Origin: Hyphomicrobiales bacterium
Lineage (GTDB): Bacteria; Pseudomonadota; Alphaproteobacteria; Rhizobiales; Rhizobiaceae
NCBI GenBank assembly: GCA_900473185.1
Contig: UCKU01000015.1
Coordinates: 57,011 to 121,010 of the forward strand
Length of the DNA: 64,000 nt
Direction: 5' to 3'
Numbering within the stretch: position 1 is the first letter of the stretch; each line of letters starts with the position of its first letter. Under the pieces are notes generated by a model. The model was not told where the DNA came from. It saw nothing but the letters and a program-made list of their open reading frames with translations, and did not search any database. The position numbers and the translations under genes are program-made. Shown here piece after piece: positions 1-7,543 of this stretch.

Positions 1-22
1 ACACTTTTGCGCGACATGCTCC
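1..22. repeat. Partial copy of ~100-bp intergenic palindromic repeat
   Basis: The first 20 bases match the outer end of the repeat seen whole at 15007-15110, 22520-22616 and 55857-55959 (ending GCGCGACATGCT). The rest lies outside the window. It sits about 10 bases beyond the stop codon of maf. Confidence 0.6.
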
Positions 23-31
23 AGCGGGAGA

Positions 32-652
32 TCAGCCCTCGGGCCAACGGCTGTGGACATCGAAGCCCTCGCCGGTCAGAAGCAGGATGGTTTCATAAAG
101 CGGCAGTCCCACGACATTGGTGTAGGAACCCACCATTTTCTGCACGAATGTGCCAGCCAACCCTTGGATGCCGTAAGCGCCGGCTTTGCCGCGCCACTGG
201 CCCGAGGCAATATAGTTTTCGATCTCGAAGCTCGACAGGCGCTTGAAGCGCACTTTCGTCTCGACGATCTTCTGGCGCACCTTGCGGTCGGGCGTGATCA
301 GGCAGATGCCGGTATAGACAACATGGTTGCGGCCGGAGAGCAGATGCAGCGAGTTTGACGCCTCATCGGCAAATTCCGCCTTGCCGAGAATGCGGCGACC
401 AACGGCAACCACCGTATCGGCGGACAGGATATAGCTACCCTTCCAGGTGATGTCGCCCTTGATGGCGGCAAGTGCCGCTTCCGCCTTTTCGCCGGAGAGG
501 CGGCGAGCGAGCGAGCGCGGATGTTCCGACTTCTTCGGTGCCTCGTCGATATCCATCGGCATCAGGCGCGAAGGCTCGATGCCGGCCTGATTGAGCAGAT
601 CGACGCGGCGGGGCGAGCCTGAGGCCAGAATGAGCTTGTATTTCAGCGCCAT
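32..652 (-). CDS. maf: Maf-family nucleotide pyrophosphatase
   Basis: A 206-residue Maf/YceF-type protein. Family members hydrolyse non-canonical or modified nucleoside triphosphates in the cytoplasm, and older annotation calls them septum formation inhibitors. Visible motifs are the N-terminal ASGSPRR at residues 10-16, SADTVV with its conserved Asp79, and the GAYGIQG segment near residue 160. It is the last gene seen of a minus-strand group led by DUF2948 and hisD, 58 bases after infA, and infA-maf adjacency is common in rhizobia. Which Maf subfamily substrate it uses cannot be told from sequence alone. Confidence 0.93.
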   Translation of the reverse strand: MALKYKLILASGSPRRVDLLNQAGIEPSRLMPMDIDEAPKKSEHPRSLARRLSGEKAEAALAAIKGDITWKGSYILSADTVVAVGRRILGKAEFADEASNSLHLLSGRNHVVYTGICLITPDRKVRQKIVETKVRFKRLSSFEIENYIASGQWRGKAGAYGIQGLAGTFVQKMVGSYTNVVGLPLYETILLLTGEGFDVHSRWPEG

Positions 653-710
653 GGAACCTCGACCATCGGCAGGCGGGAGCGGAAGCTCCGGGGAGCTTCG
701 CAGACCAAGC

Positions 711-929
711 TTACTTGAAGCGGTAGGTGATGCGGCCCTTCGTCAGGTCGTAGGGCGTCATTTCGACCAGAACCTTGTCGCCGGCGAGAACGCGGATGCG
801 GTTCTTGCGCATGCGGCCGGCAGTGTGGGCAATGATCTCATGCTCGTTTTCGAGCTTCACGCGGAATGTCGCATTCGGCAGAAGTTCGGTCACGATACCC
901 GGGAATTCGAGGACTTCTTCTTTCGGCAT
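711..929 (-). CDS. infA: Translation initiation factor IF-1
   Basis: A 72-residue single S1/OB-fold protein beginning MPKEEVLEFPG, the usual IF-1 length. IF-1 binds the ribosomal A site and helps IF-2 and IF-3 set the start codon. An upstream in-frame start would add 24 residues not found in IF-1, so the ATG at 929 is chosen. It lies 120 bases downstream of the phosphatase gene and directly before maf, so it may have its own promoter in that gap. Confidence 0.97.
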   Translation of the reverse strand: MPKEEVLEFPGIVTELLPNATFRVKLENEHEIIAHTAGRMRKNRIRVLAGDKVLVEMTPYDLTKGRITYRFK

Positions 930-1049
930 ATAAGGGTTTTCTTCCTGTGTGTTGGGTAAAGCGGCGCTGGGCGCCTCAAAATTTGCGCGGAAACTACACA
1001 ATCAACGGGGATTTGTGAACCTCGTAGATCGGGCTTTCTATCTTTTGTT

Positions 1050-1535
1050 TCATGCCGATTGCGCGGCGATGCCATTTCTCTTGAGTAGCCGGCTTTCAAT
1101 GAGGCCGGCGAGGTGATCGCGAACCTCGCGATAGCTGTCCAATATCTGCTCGCGCGTTCCGGTCGCGACCGTCGGATCCATGGTCGGCCAGTAGACCACG
1201 TCGACGGCGCTGGAGCGGGTCAACTCGAGTGCTGCGTGATGGGCCTGCGGTGAGAGCGTGATGATGAGGTCGAAATAATCGTCCTCAAGCTCCTCCAGCG
1301 TCTGCGGCTGGCGGCGACCGAGCGACAGGCCAATTTCTTCCAGCACCACATCGACGAAAGGATCGCGTTCGCCGGCGCGAACGCCGGCAGACCTTATATA
1401 GGTATTGGCGGGCAGAATGCTACGGGCGATCACTTCCGCCATCGGCGAGCGGATGACATTCAGCCCGCACATGAAGAGGATGGCGCCCGGCCGCTTTCCG
1501 TCCTCTGTTTCGACGTGCGGCTCCATCGCCGTCAT
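1050..1535 (-). CDS. Low-molecular-weight protein-tyrosine-phosphatase-like protein
   Basis: A 161-residue protein of the LMW-PTP / arsenate reductase fold. The phosphate-binding loop reads CGLNVIRS, giving the C-x5-R-S signature (Cys23, Arg29), and the general-acid Asp is in TMDP (Asp120). The second loop cysteine of classical LMW-PTPs is replaced by Ile. The ATG at 1535 is preferred because it forms an ATGA overlap with the UPF0262 stop; a TTG nine bases earlier is also in frame. The natural substrate is unknown. Its fixed place between UPF0262 and infA suggests a housekeeping role rather than arsenic resistance. Confidence 0.82.
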   Translation of the reverse strand: MTAMEPHVETEDGKRPGAILFMCGLNVIRSPMAEVIARSILPANTYIRSAGVRAGERDPFVDVVLEEIGLSLGRRQPQTLEELEDDYFDLIITLSPQAHHAALELTRSSAVDVVYWPTMDPTVATGTREQILDSYREVRDHLAGLIESRLLKRNGIAAQSA

Positions 1536-2005
1536 CCGCGCCAATAGAGTACGCAGACCAGCGTGAAGAGACGCCGGGCGGTATCAAAATCGACATCGAT
1601 CTTGCCCGAGAGACGATCCCTCAGGGTTTGCGATCCCTCGTTATGGATGCCGCGTCTGCCCATGTCGATCGCCTCAATGCGGCTCGGCGAGGCCGAGCGG
1701 ATCGCCTCGTAATAGCTCTCGCAGATCATGAAATAGTCTTTCACGATCCGCCGAAACGGCGTCAGCGAGAGAATGTGTGTCGCAACGTCATCGCCCTTTT
1801 CCGTAGTTATCGAAAATACGAGCTTGGAATCGACCAGCGAAATGTTCAGCCGATAAGGCCCGCCGGCATGGCCGACGGGTGTGAAGGAATTCTCCTCGAT
1901 CAGGTCGAAGATCGCCACCGCCCGCTCATGCTCGACATCAGGAGTCGAACGGCCGATCGTATCGTCAAGGACAACGTCGCAGAGCCGGAAGTCGTCCTTC
2001 ACCAT
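1532..2005 (-). CDS. UPF0262 family protein
   Basis: A 157-residue protein recognised as UPF0262, a family of unknown function largely restricted to Alphaproteobacteria. No catalytic motif or membrane segment is evident. It starts 4 bases after hisD stops and its stop codon overlaps the start of the phosphatase gene, so the three are almost certainly co-transcribed and translationally coupled. Family assignment is by overall resemblance. No function is proposed. Confidence 0.85.
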   Translation of the reverse strand: MVKDDFRLCDVVLDDTIGRSTPDVEHERAVAIFDLIEENSFTPVGHAGGPYRLNISLVDSKLVFSITTEKGDDVATHILSLTPFRRIVKDYFMICESYYEAIRSASPSRIEAIDMGRRGIHNEGSQTLRDRLSGKIDVDFDTARRLFTLVCVLYWRG

Positions 2006-2009
2006 TCCC

Positions 2010-3308
2010 TCACCTTTCGAGGTTCAGGCGGATCGCGACCGATCGCGCATGGGCATCGAGGCCTTCGGAAACGGCAAGCGCAATCGCTGCCGGGCCAAGA
2101 TCACGAAGCTGCTGCGGACCGAGCCGCAGGATCGAGGTGCGCTTGACGAAATCGAGAACCGAAAGGCCGGAGGAGAAGCGGGCGGAACGCGCCGTCGGCA
2201 GCACGTGATTGGAGCCGCCGACATAATCGCCGATCACTTCGGGCGTGTGGGCGCCGATGAAGATCGCGCCGGCATTGCGGATCTTGTCCACGAAGGCATC
2301 GGGATTGGCGACGGCGAGTTCCAGATGTTCGGCGGCGATACGGTTTGCGAGCGGAATGGCATCCTTGAGATCAGAGACAAGGATGATTGCGCCAAAATCG
2401 CGCCAGCTCGCCGCAGCAGTCTCTGCACGGTTCAGCGTCTTCAGCTGCCGTTCGACGGCCGCTTCGACCGCCTTGCCGAATTCCTCGTCGTCGGTGATCA
2501 GGATGGCCTGGGAGCTCTCGTCATGCTCGGCCTGGGCGAGCAGATCAGCGGCAACCCAATCGGGATTGTTGTCCTTGTCGGCGATGACGAGCACTTCTGA
2601 CGGACCGGCGATCATATCGATACCCACAGTGCCGAAGACCTGGCGCTTGGCGGCGGCGACATAAGCATTGCCGGGGCCAGTAATCTTGGCAACCGGGGCG
2701 ATCGTTTCCGTGCCATAGGCAAGGGCGGCAATCGCCTGCGCGCCGCCGACGCGGTAGATTTCATTGACGCCGGCAAGTTTGGCCGCGGCCAGCACCGCCG
2801 GATTGACCGAACCGCCTGTCGCAGGCACGGCGATAACGATGCGGTCGACCCCGGCAACCTTCGCCGGTACGGCATTCATCAGGACCGAGCTCGGATAGCT
2901 CGCCGTACCGCCGGGCACATAAAGGCCGACGGCTTCGATCGCCGTCCAGCGCGAGCCGAGGCCAACACCCATGGCGTCCTCGTAGATATCGTCCTTCGGG
3001 AGCTGTCGGCGGTGGTGGGATTCGATGCGGAGTGCGGCGACCTTCAGCGCGCCGAGGACTTCGGATGGAGTGACCTCGACGGCGTTGTCGATTTCTTCCT
3101 CCGTGACGCGCATCGGTACGGTGGCGTAGTCGATGCTGTCGAACTTCTTCGAATATTCGGCGAGAGCGACATCGCCGCGGGTGCGCACGTCGTCGATGAT
3201 GGCGCGCACGACGGTGTTGACGTCCTCGGAGACCTCGCGCTTGGTGGTCAGAAAGGCCGCGAAGCGCTGCTCGAAACCGTCGGATGTCTGATTGAGCCAG
3301 ATTGCCAA
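2010..3308 (-). CDS. hisD: Histidinol dehydrogenase
   Basis: Catalyses the last two oxidations of histidine biosynthesis, L-histidinol to L-histidine, with NAD and zinc. The protein carries the LLAQAEHDE segment (zinc-binding Gln and His), AAEHLEL (catalytic Glu-His) and SNHVLPT. With a TTG start at 3308 it is 432 residues, the family length, beginning AIWLNQTSDG after the initiator. AAGGA eight bases upstream supports this start, whereas the more distal ATG adds 37 unrelated residues. It follows DUF2948 by 35 bases. The other his genes are not in the window. Confidence 0.95.
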   Translation of the reverse strand: MAIWLNQTSDGFEQRFAAFLTTKREVSEDVNTVVRAIIDDVRTRGDVALAEYSKKFDSIDYATVPMRVTEEEIDNAVEVTPSEVLGALKVAALRIESHHRRQLPKDDIYEDAMGVGLGSRWTAIEAVGLYVPGGTASYPSSVLMNAVPAKVAGVDRIVIAVPATGGSVNPAVLAAAKLAGVNEIYRVGGAQAIAALAYGTETIAPVAKITGPGNAYVAAAKRQVFGTVGIDMIAGPSEVLVIADKDNNPDWVAADLLAQAEHDESSQAILITDDEEFGKAVEAAVERQLKTLNRAETAAASWRDFGAIILVSDLKDAIPLANRIAAEHLELAVANPDAFVDKIRNAGAIFIGAHTPEVIGDYVGGSNHVLPTARSARFSSGLSVLDFVKRTSILRLGPQQLRDLGPAAIALAVSEGLDAHARSVAIRLNLER

Positions 3309-3343
3309 GGCCGGAATTCCTTCTTTGCTCGAAACTGTTGGGC

Positions 3344-3781
3344 TCAGGTGCCGGGGTGGCGCGGCTTGGAAGTCGTTTCCCAGGCACCGCCGATATCGGC
3401 AAGCTGCACTTCGATGCATTCGACCTCAAGGACGATCGAGGCCGTGCCGGACAGCGAAAGCTCCAGCATGCCTTCCGGCCCCTCGCCCTTCTGCTCGAAA
3501 CGCAAGGCCAGCAGCGACAGCACGTCGTCGCGCCGAGCACGGTCGATGCCAATCGAGCGGACGGAAAGCACGCGCTTGAAAACGAGGGCAGCGCGGCGGC
3601 GCTCGAAACCCTTGCGTTTGCGGGCCGCCTCTTCCCAGACGAAACGGTTGGTAGCGAGCGAAAACTGCTTGTCACGCGGCGACCAGTCGATATCGGCCAC
3701 CTTGAAGACGCTGTCCTGCATATGTGCGGAAATGACGGCCAAGTCTTCGCTATCGAGCGCAACAAGCTTCAGGTCGGTCAT
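3344..3781 (-). CDS. DUF2948 family protein
   Basis: A 145-residue soluble protein of the DUF2948 family, found next to hisD in many Rhizobiales. The N-terminus (MTDLKLVALD) and the DWSPRDKQF segment are typical. There is no signal peptide, membrane segment or catalytic motif that I recognise. It is the first gene of the DUF2948-hisD-UPF0262-phosphatase-infA-maf run, and a strong terminator separates it from murA upstream, so the promoter should lie in 3782-3871. Confidence 0.85.
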   Translation of the reverse strand: MTDLKLVALDSEDLAVISAHMQDSVFKVADIDWSPRDKQFSLATNRFVWEEAARKRKGFERRRAALVFKRVLSVRSIGIDRARRDDVLSLLALRFEQKGEGPEGMLELSLSGTASIVLEVECIEVQLADIGGAWETTSKPRHPGT

Positions 3782-3871
3782 CCAGCCTCTATCCCGTGTC
3801 TTTCAGCCGCACCTGCGGCGATCTGTCAGACAAGGGAGATAAGGCGCTCAGACCAAATACGCAACCAGGAT

Positions 3872-3894
3872 AAAGGGCGCATAAGCGCCCTTTT
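3872..3894 (-). terminator. Intrinsic terminator downstream of murA
   Basis: Perfect 9-bp stem, AAAGGGCGC / GCGCCCTTT, with an ATAA loop, starting just after the murA stop codon. On the minus strand the stem ends in CCCTTTAT. It is symmetrical enough to act on both strands and separates murA from the DUF2948-hisD operon. Confidence 0.8.
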
Positions 3895-3895
3895 C

Positions 3896-5188
3896 TTACT
3901 CGCTGACGCGCTCGACGATGGCGCCGCAGCGGGTCAGCTTTTCTTCCAGCCGCTCAAAGCCACGATCGAGGTGATAGACGCGGGAAACCGTGGTCTCGCC
4001 TTCGGCGGCAAGCCCGGCGATAACGAGCGAAACGGAAGCGCGAAGATCGGTCGCCATGACCGGGGCGCCCTTCAGCCGCTGGACACCTTCAATCTTCGCC
4101 GTCTGGCCCGACAGCGAGATCTTCGCGCCAAGGCGGGCAAGCTCCTGCACATGCATGAAGCGATTTTCGAAGATGGTTTCCGTGACATGCGAGATGCCCG
4201 AAGAGCGGGTCATCAGCGCCATGAACTGCGCCTGCAGGTCGGTCGGGAAGCCCGGGAAGGGATCGGTGACGATATCGACCGGCTGGATGCCGGCGCCGTT
4301 ACGCTTGATGCGCATGCCGTTGTTGGTCGACGAAATCTCCGCGCCGGCCCGGCGCAGCGTTTCCAGCGCCGTTTCCAGCAGGGCAATGTCGGTATTTTCG
4401 AGTACGACATCGCCGCCGGCCATGGCGACGGCCATAGCATAGGTGCCGGTTTCGATACGGTCAGGCAGGACGCGATGGCGCGCGCCCGAAAGCGAGGTGA
4501 CGCCTTCGATCGTGATGGTCGAGGTGCCTGCGCCGGAAATTTTCGCGCCCATGGCATTCAGGCAGTTGGCGAGGTCGACGACTTCGGGCTCGCGTGCGGC
4601 ATTGCCGATTACGGTCGTGCCGCGGGCCAGCGTTGCCGCCATCATCAGCACATGCGTCGCGCCAACGGACACTTTCGGGAAGGTGTAGTGGGTGCCGATA
4701 AGGCCGCCCTGCGGTGCCTTGGCGTTGATATAACCGCCATCGATTTCCATCGTCGCGCCGAGCGCGGTCAGGCCGTCGATGAAGAGATCGACCGGCCGCG
4801 TGCCGATGGCGCAGCCGCCCGGCAGCGAAACGCGGCAATGGCCCTCGCGGGCGAGAAGCGGACCGATGACCCAGAAGGAAGCACGCATCTTCGAGACCAG
4901 TTCGTAGGGCGCGGTCGTATCGACGATGGTGCGGCAGGTGAAATGGATCGTGCGGGCGTAGGAATCTTCCTGGCGCTCGCGGCGGCCATTGACGGCGACA
5001 TCAACGCCGTGATTGCCGAGGATGCGCATCAGCAATTCGACATCGGCGAGGTGGGGCACGTTTTCCAGCGTCAGCGTATCGCTCGTCAGCAGCGAGGCGA
5101 TCATCAGCGGCAGCGCGGCATTCTTGGCGCCGGAGATCGGAATGATGCCATTGAGCTCATTACCGCCGACAATTCTGATACGATCCAT
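3896..5188 (-). CDS. murA: UDP-N-acetylglucosamine 1-carboxyvinyltransferase
   Basis: First committed step of peptidoglycan synthesis: transfers enolpyruvate from PEP to UDP-GlcNAc in the cytoplasm. The 430-residue length is standard. Lys22-Asn23 in ISGAKNAALP and the catalytic loop LPGGCAIG with Cys126 are present, so it should be fosfomycin-sensitive unless other factors intervene. It is encoded alone, ended by the terminator at 3872-3894, and a small hypothetical gene lies upstream on the same strand. Confidence 0.97.
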   Translation of the reverse strand: MDRIRIVGGNELNGIIPISGAKNAALPLMIASLLTSDTLTLENVPHLADVELLMRILGNHGVDVAVNGRRERQEDSYARTIHFTCRTIVDTTAPYELVSKMRASFWVIGPLLAREGHCRVSLPGGCAIGTRPVDLFIDGLTALGATMEIDGGYINAKAPQGGLIGTHYTFPKVSVGATHVLMMAATLARGTTVIGNAAREPEVVDLANCLNAMGAKISGAGTSTITIEGVTSLSGARHRVLPDRIETGTYAMAVAMAGGDVVLENTDIALLETALETLRRAGAEISSTNNGMRIKRNGAGIQPVDIVTDPFPGFPTDLQAQFMALMTRSSGISHVTETIFENRFMHVQELARLGAKISLSGQTAKIEGVQRLKGAPVMATDLRASVSLVIAGLAAEGETTVSRVYHLDRGFERLEEKLTRCGAIVERVSE

Positions 5189-5305
5189 ATGTACCTACGG
5201 GCGAGGCCCGCCTTTCCTCAAAAAGTTTTGCCTGTGGGGGCAAGGCAAGAAGTCGGGGTCTTTAGAGCAAATCCCCGCACGCTTCAATTCGTCGCGGACC
5301 GAACA

Positions 5306-5515
5306 TTACGATTCGTCCATTTTTGCGGCAGGCGTTTTTGCAGCGGGCAGCCCATTCGTCTCGTCCGCCTGGCCGGATCGGCGAGCGCGCACCTGCTGTT
5401 TGCGTCTTGAAAGATTTTCTCTCAGCTTTTCGGCAGCCCGTTCGCGGCGCAATGCCGCTTGGGCTTCCATGGCCGCTTTCCGGCTCTGCCGGGCCTTCTC
5501 AGTCTCTTCGTTCAT
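5306..5515 (-). CDS. Small basic/acidic helical protein, unknown function
   Basis: A 69-residue hydrophilic protein, very rich in Lys, Arg, Glu and Ala (for example EKARQSRKAAMEAQ), predicted by eye to be mostly helical with no signal peptide. I do not recognise a named family, although small conserved proteins of this kind lie upstream of murA in related rhizobia. It is on the murA strand, 117 bases upstream, and could share its transcript. A coding function is likely but unproven. Confidence 0.55.
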   Translation of the reverse strand: MNEETEKARQSRKAAMEAQAALRRERAAEKLRENLSRRKQQVRARRSGQADETNGLPAAKTPAAKMDES

Positions 5516-5669
5516 CCCCCAGAACTACCCGAATTCGCGCCATTCCAAAAGTGGGCGGGACGTTATTCCCAGAGAAGTTGGAATTTGCGGCTTGCACTCC
5601 TGCCGAAGCTGTGGCAATAGCCGCCCCGTTCACGCGAATTGAGCGTTTCCGCTTCTCGCGTCTGGTCCT

Positions 5670-5744
5670 GCTGCCGTAGCTCAGTGGTAGAGCACACCCT
5701 TGGTAAGGGTGAGGTCGGTGGTTCAATCCCACTCGGCAGCACCA
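5670..5744 (+). tRNA. tRNA-Thr (GGT anticodon)
   Basis: Cloverleaf with GCTGCCG / CGGCAGC acceptor arms, D arm GCTC..GAGC, anticodon stem CACCC/GGGTG around loop TTGGTAA (anticodon GGT), and T loop TTCAATC. The 3' CCA is encoded. A possible promoter (TTGCAC at 5592, 17 bases, CAATAG) lies upstream. Confidence 0.96.
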
Positions 5745-5893
5745 GTTTTCTCCTTTAGCATTATCCACCGTGCCAATCGGCGCCATTGCTGCCAGCAAAA
5801 ATCTCGCTAGAATATTAGCATTCTGAAGCCTTTTGCGGAGGAACCCGAAGGCTTCATTCAATGTTTCTATCGAGACATGCTGGAGGAGCGTCG

Positions 5894-6136
5894 ATGGCAA
5901 CTGAACGATGGAATAGTCCGATCAAGGTAGGCTTCGAAGAGGCGGGAGCACGCACGGTTAACGGACCGTTTGACGCGCTGACCTGCCTGACCGATCTCTG
6001 GCCTGCCGTGCGCGGATTGAAATATCTCAAGGCACGCAGCGCCTGCCGCGCCGCACTCGATGGAAGAAAGACCGTCGAAGAGGCCCGCGCGGAGTTTATG
6101 GCGGCGGCCGAGGAAGCAAAGCTTAAAGTGCATTAA
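5894..6136 (+). CDS. DUF982 domain-containing protein
   Basis: An 80-residue protein of the DUF982 family, small proteins expanded in Rhizobiaceae and of unknown function. The TCLTDLWPAVRGLKY and AACRAALDG-like core is typical, roughly residues 25-60. The ATG at 5894 is chosen because GGAGGAG lies 7 bases upstream; an earlier ATG at 5861 has no ribosome-binding site. It is a single gene downstream of tRNA-Thr, followed by a hairpin that could be its terminator. Confidence 0.82.
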   Translation: MATERWNSPIKVGFEEAGARTVNGPFDALTCLTDLWPAVRGLKYLKARSACRAALDGRKTVEEARAEFMAAAEEAKLKVH

Positions 6137-6209
6137 GCTTTCGGCGGCGGTATCGGACAATAAAAGTCAGATCTGTTCCGAAACGAAGCAATGCTTAATT
6201 TTCACTTAA

Positions 6210-6232
6210 CCCTGCACGGAGCTCGCGCAGGG
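6210..6232 (+). terminator. Probable terminator after DUF982 gene
   Basis: CCCTGC pairs with GCAGGG, the stem being extended by CG/CG past one mismatch, then CTTTGTCT. The T tract is interrupted, so strength is uncertain. Confidence 0.5.
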
Positions 6233-6305
6233 CTTTGTCTCGAAAGACATTGCGCCATTCATCTGTTCATCAATAGAACGACGCCAGCCATCATGATGAT
6301 GGTTA

Positions 6306-6345
6306 GAGGCTCGTCACCCTCTGCGGGAGACTGCAGACGAGCCTC
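6306..6345. repeat. 10-bp perfect inverted repeat
   Basis: GAGGCTCGTC at 6306-6315 and GACGAGCCTC at 6336-6345 form a perfect 10-bp stem around a 20-base loop. It lies just past the stop codon of the minus-strand gene at 6372. No T run follows on either strand, so it may be an RNA 3' stabiliser or part of an untranslated RNA rather than a classical terminator. Confidence 0.6.
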
Positions 6346-6371
6346 GTCCGAAAGAAACTTCGAATATTCGA

Positions 6372-6635
6372 TCAGCAATCCGAAGTATCCTCATCCTCCA
6401 CCTGAATATATCCTACACCGATGATTGTGCCATCTGCGGTACGGATGAAGGACGGCAGGTAATGCGGTTCGGCGGGCTTGCAGACGGCGGCGCTGGTATA
6501 TTCGTTCAACGCTATTTCGTCTTTCGGCAGGGCCGAATAGTTCATATCGGTTTCGAGTGAAGCGTAGGCGGAGCCGGCAAAGGCGCCGCACCCCAGAAGA
6601 AGGGCCGTGGCCCACAGGCGTATAAGCGTTTGCAT
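6372..6635 (-). CDS. Small exported protein, unknown function
   Basis: An 87-residue protein with an N-terminal export signal: MQTLIRLW then a hydrophobic run to AYA, with likely signal peptidase I cleavage after Ala at about residue 25. LLGC in the core could be read as a weak lipobox. The mature part has two cysteines and an acidic C-terminus. The ATG at 6635 follows GGAGA with good spacing; a longer frame from 6740 lacks a signal at its N-terminus. No family is recognised. Confidence 0.65.
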   Translation of the reverse strand: MQTLIRLWATALLLGCGAFAGSAYASLETDMNYSALPKDEIALNEYTSAAVCKPAEPHYLPSFIRTADGTIIGVGYIQVEDEDTSDC

Positions 6636-6718
6636 TATTGTCTCCAGTATTGAAATCAGCTCTTCAACACACGGGACAGGGAGTTGGTTCCTTGGAAATT
6701 CCTGTTGCGGATCGCGAT

Positions 6719-6982
6719 TTATCTCACCAGCAGGCGGCAATGCACGTAACCGCTCCCGACAATGTCCTCGGCGATTGCCAAAGCCCGCTCACTATCACCC
6801 CATTGGCTCACGAAACCTTCGAGAATGACGGAGGGGCCGATGGTGGAGACGATGATTTCGGTCGCATCGAGATCGGCCGCGGCATGCAGGGCGCCTTCCA
6901 CGGACGCGCGCATAGCGGCCGTGTTGTGGCCCTTCATCCAGGCTTCCTCGTGGGGTGGCGAGCCGTGAAACCGCAGCACCAT
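6719..6982 (-). CDS. BON domain-containing protein
   Basis: An 87-residue protein whose residues 25-87 look like a BON domain: alternating helix/strand with VILEGFV and ALAIAEDIVG segments. BON domains are thought to bind phospholipid or other envelope surfaces, but this one has no visible signal peptide, so location is open. The ATG at 6982 is preferred because AGGAACGG precedes it; another ATG at 6997 lacks a ribosome-binding site. It is divergent from the lipoprotein gene at 7151. Confidence 0.7.
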   Translation of the reverse strand: MVLRFHGSPPHEEAWMKGHNTAAMRASVEGALHAAADLDATEIIVSTIGPSVILEGFVSQWGDSERALAIAEDIVGSGYVHCRLLVR

Positions 6983-7150
6983 GACCGTTCCTGACATTGG
7001 CTAATAGGGATTTAATGCAAGAAGACGACGTTTGTTGCCATACGCAGCCGGCTGGATGCATAGTCGCCGTGATGGTGGTGCTCCGATACTCCTGTCCCTG
7101 CCGGAGCCATCGGCATAAGCCCCATGCAATTGCGGCCGAGGAAAATGATG

Positions 7151-7429
7151 ATGAAAGCGCTGGTGCCTGCCCTTCTTGCCACGACCCTTCTGGCTGCACC
7201 CTTGCTGGCCGGCTGTTCCGCCGTGGACGCGCCTGCGCTGGAGCCCATTCCCGGCAGCATCACCTATGGCGGGCAGCCGCGCACGAAGCTGACAAAATCG
7301 CCGATCGGCAGCACCGTCCACAACGACTTCTACGATCAGCAGGGCCAGCGCGTCTACGAAACCTATATTCTCCAGCCCGACCGCAGCCTGAAGCTGGTGC
7401 GGCGCCAGATCGTGCCGGACTTTCCGTAA
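7151..7429 (+). CDS. Small lipoprotein, paralogue of the 60102 gene
   Basis: A 92-residue predicted lipoprotein: hydrophobic signal then LLAGC lipobox at about residues 20-24. The mature part contains EPIPGSITYGGQPRTKL and a C-terminal ETYILQPDRSL, both almost identical to the lipoprotein at 60102-60383. Three ATGs occur in a row; the third (7151) has AGGA eight bases upstream and is chosen. Function is unknown; the conserved mature core suggests a defined envelope role. It precedes the helicase gene by 114 bases and is probably not coupled to it. Confidence 0.8.
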   Translation: MKALVPALLATTLLAAPLLAGCSAVDAPALEPIPGSITYGGQPRTKLTKSPIGSTVHNDFYDQQGQRVYETYILQPDRSLKLVRRQIVPDFP

Positions 7430-7543
7430 TAGTGCATGGCGGCCTGCGCCTGCTTGACAGCGGCTCCAATCGAGAACATCCAAGGAACATCTGATTTTAT
7501 TCGCTGGCGCTGATTCTCCCGCGAAGCCCAACCGGACGGCTGG

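Noticed and set aside
3302..5410. 702-codon open frame antisense to murA
   Set aside because: Shadow frame of a high-GC gene: low-complexity Arg/Gly/Ala-rich product, no ribosome-binding site, and murA on the other strand is certain.
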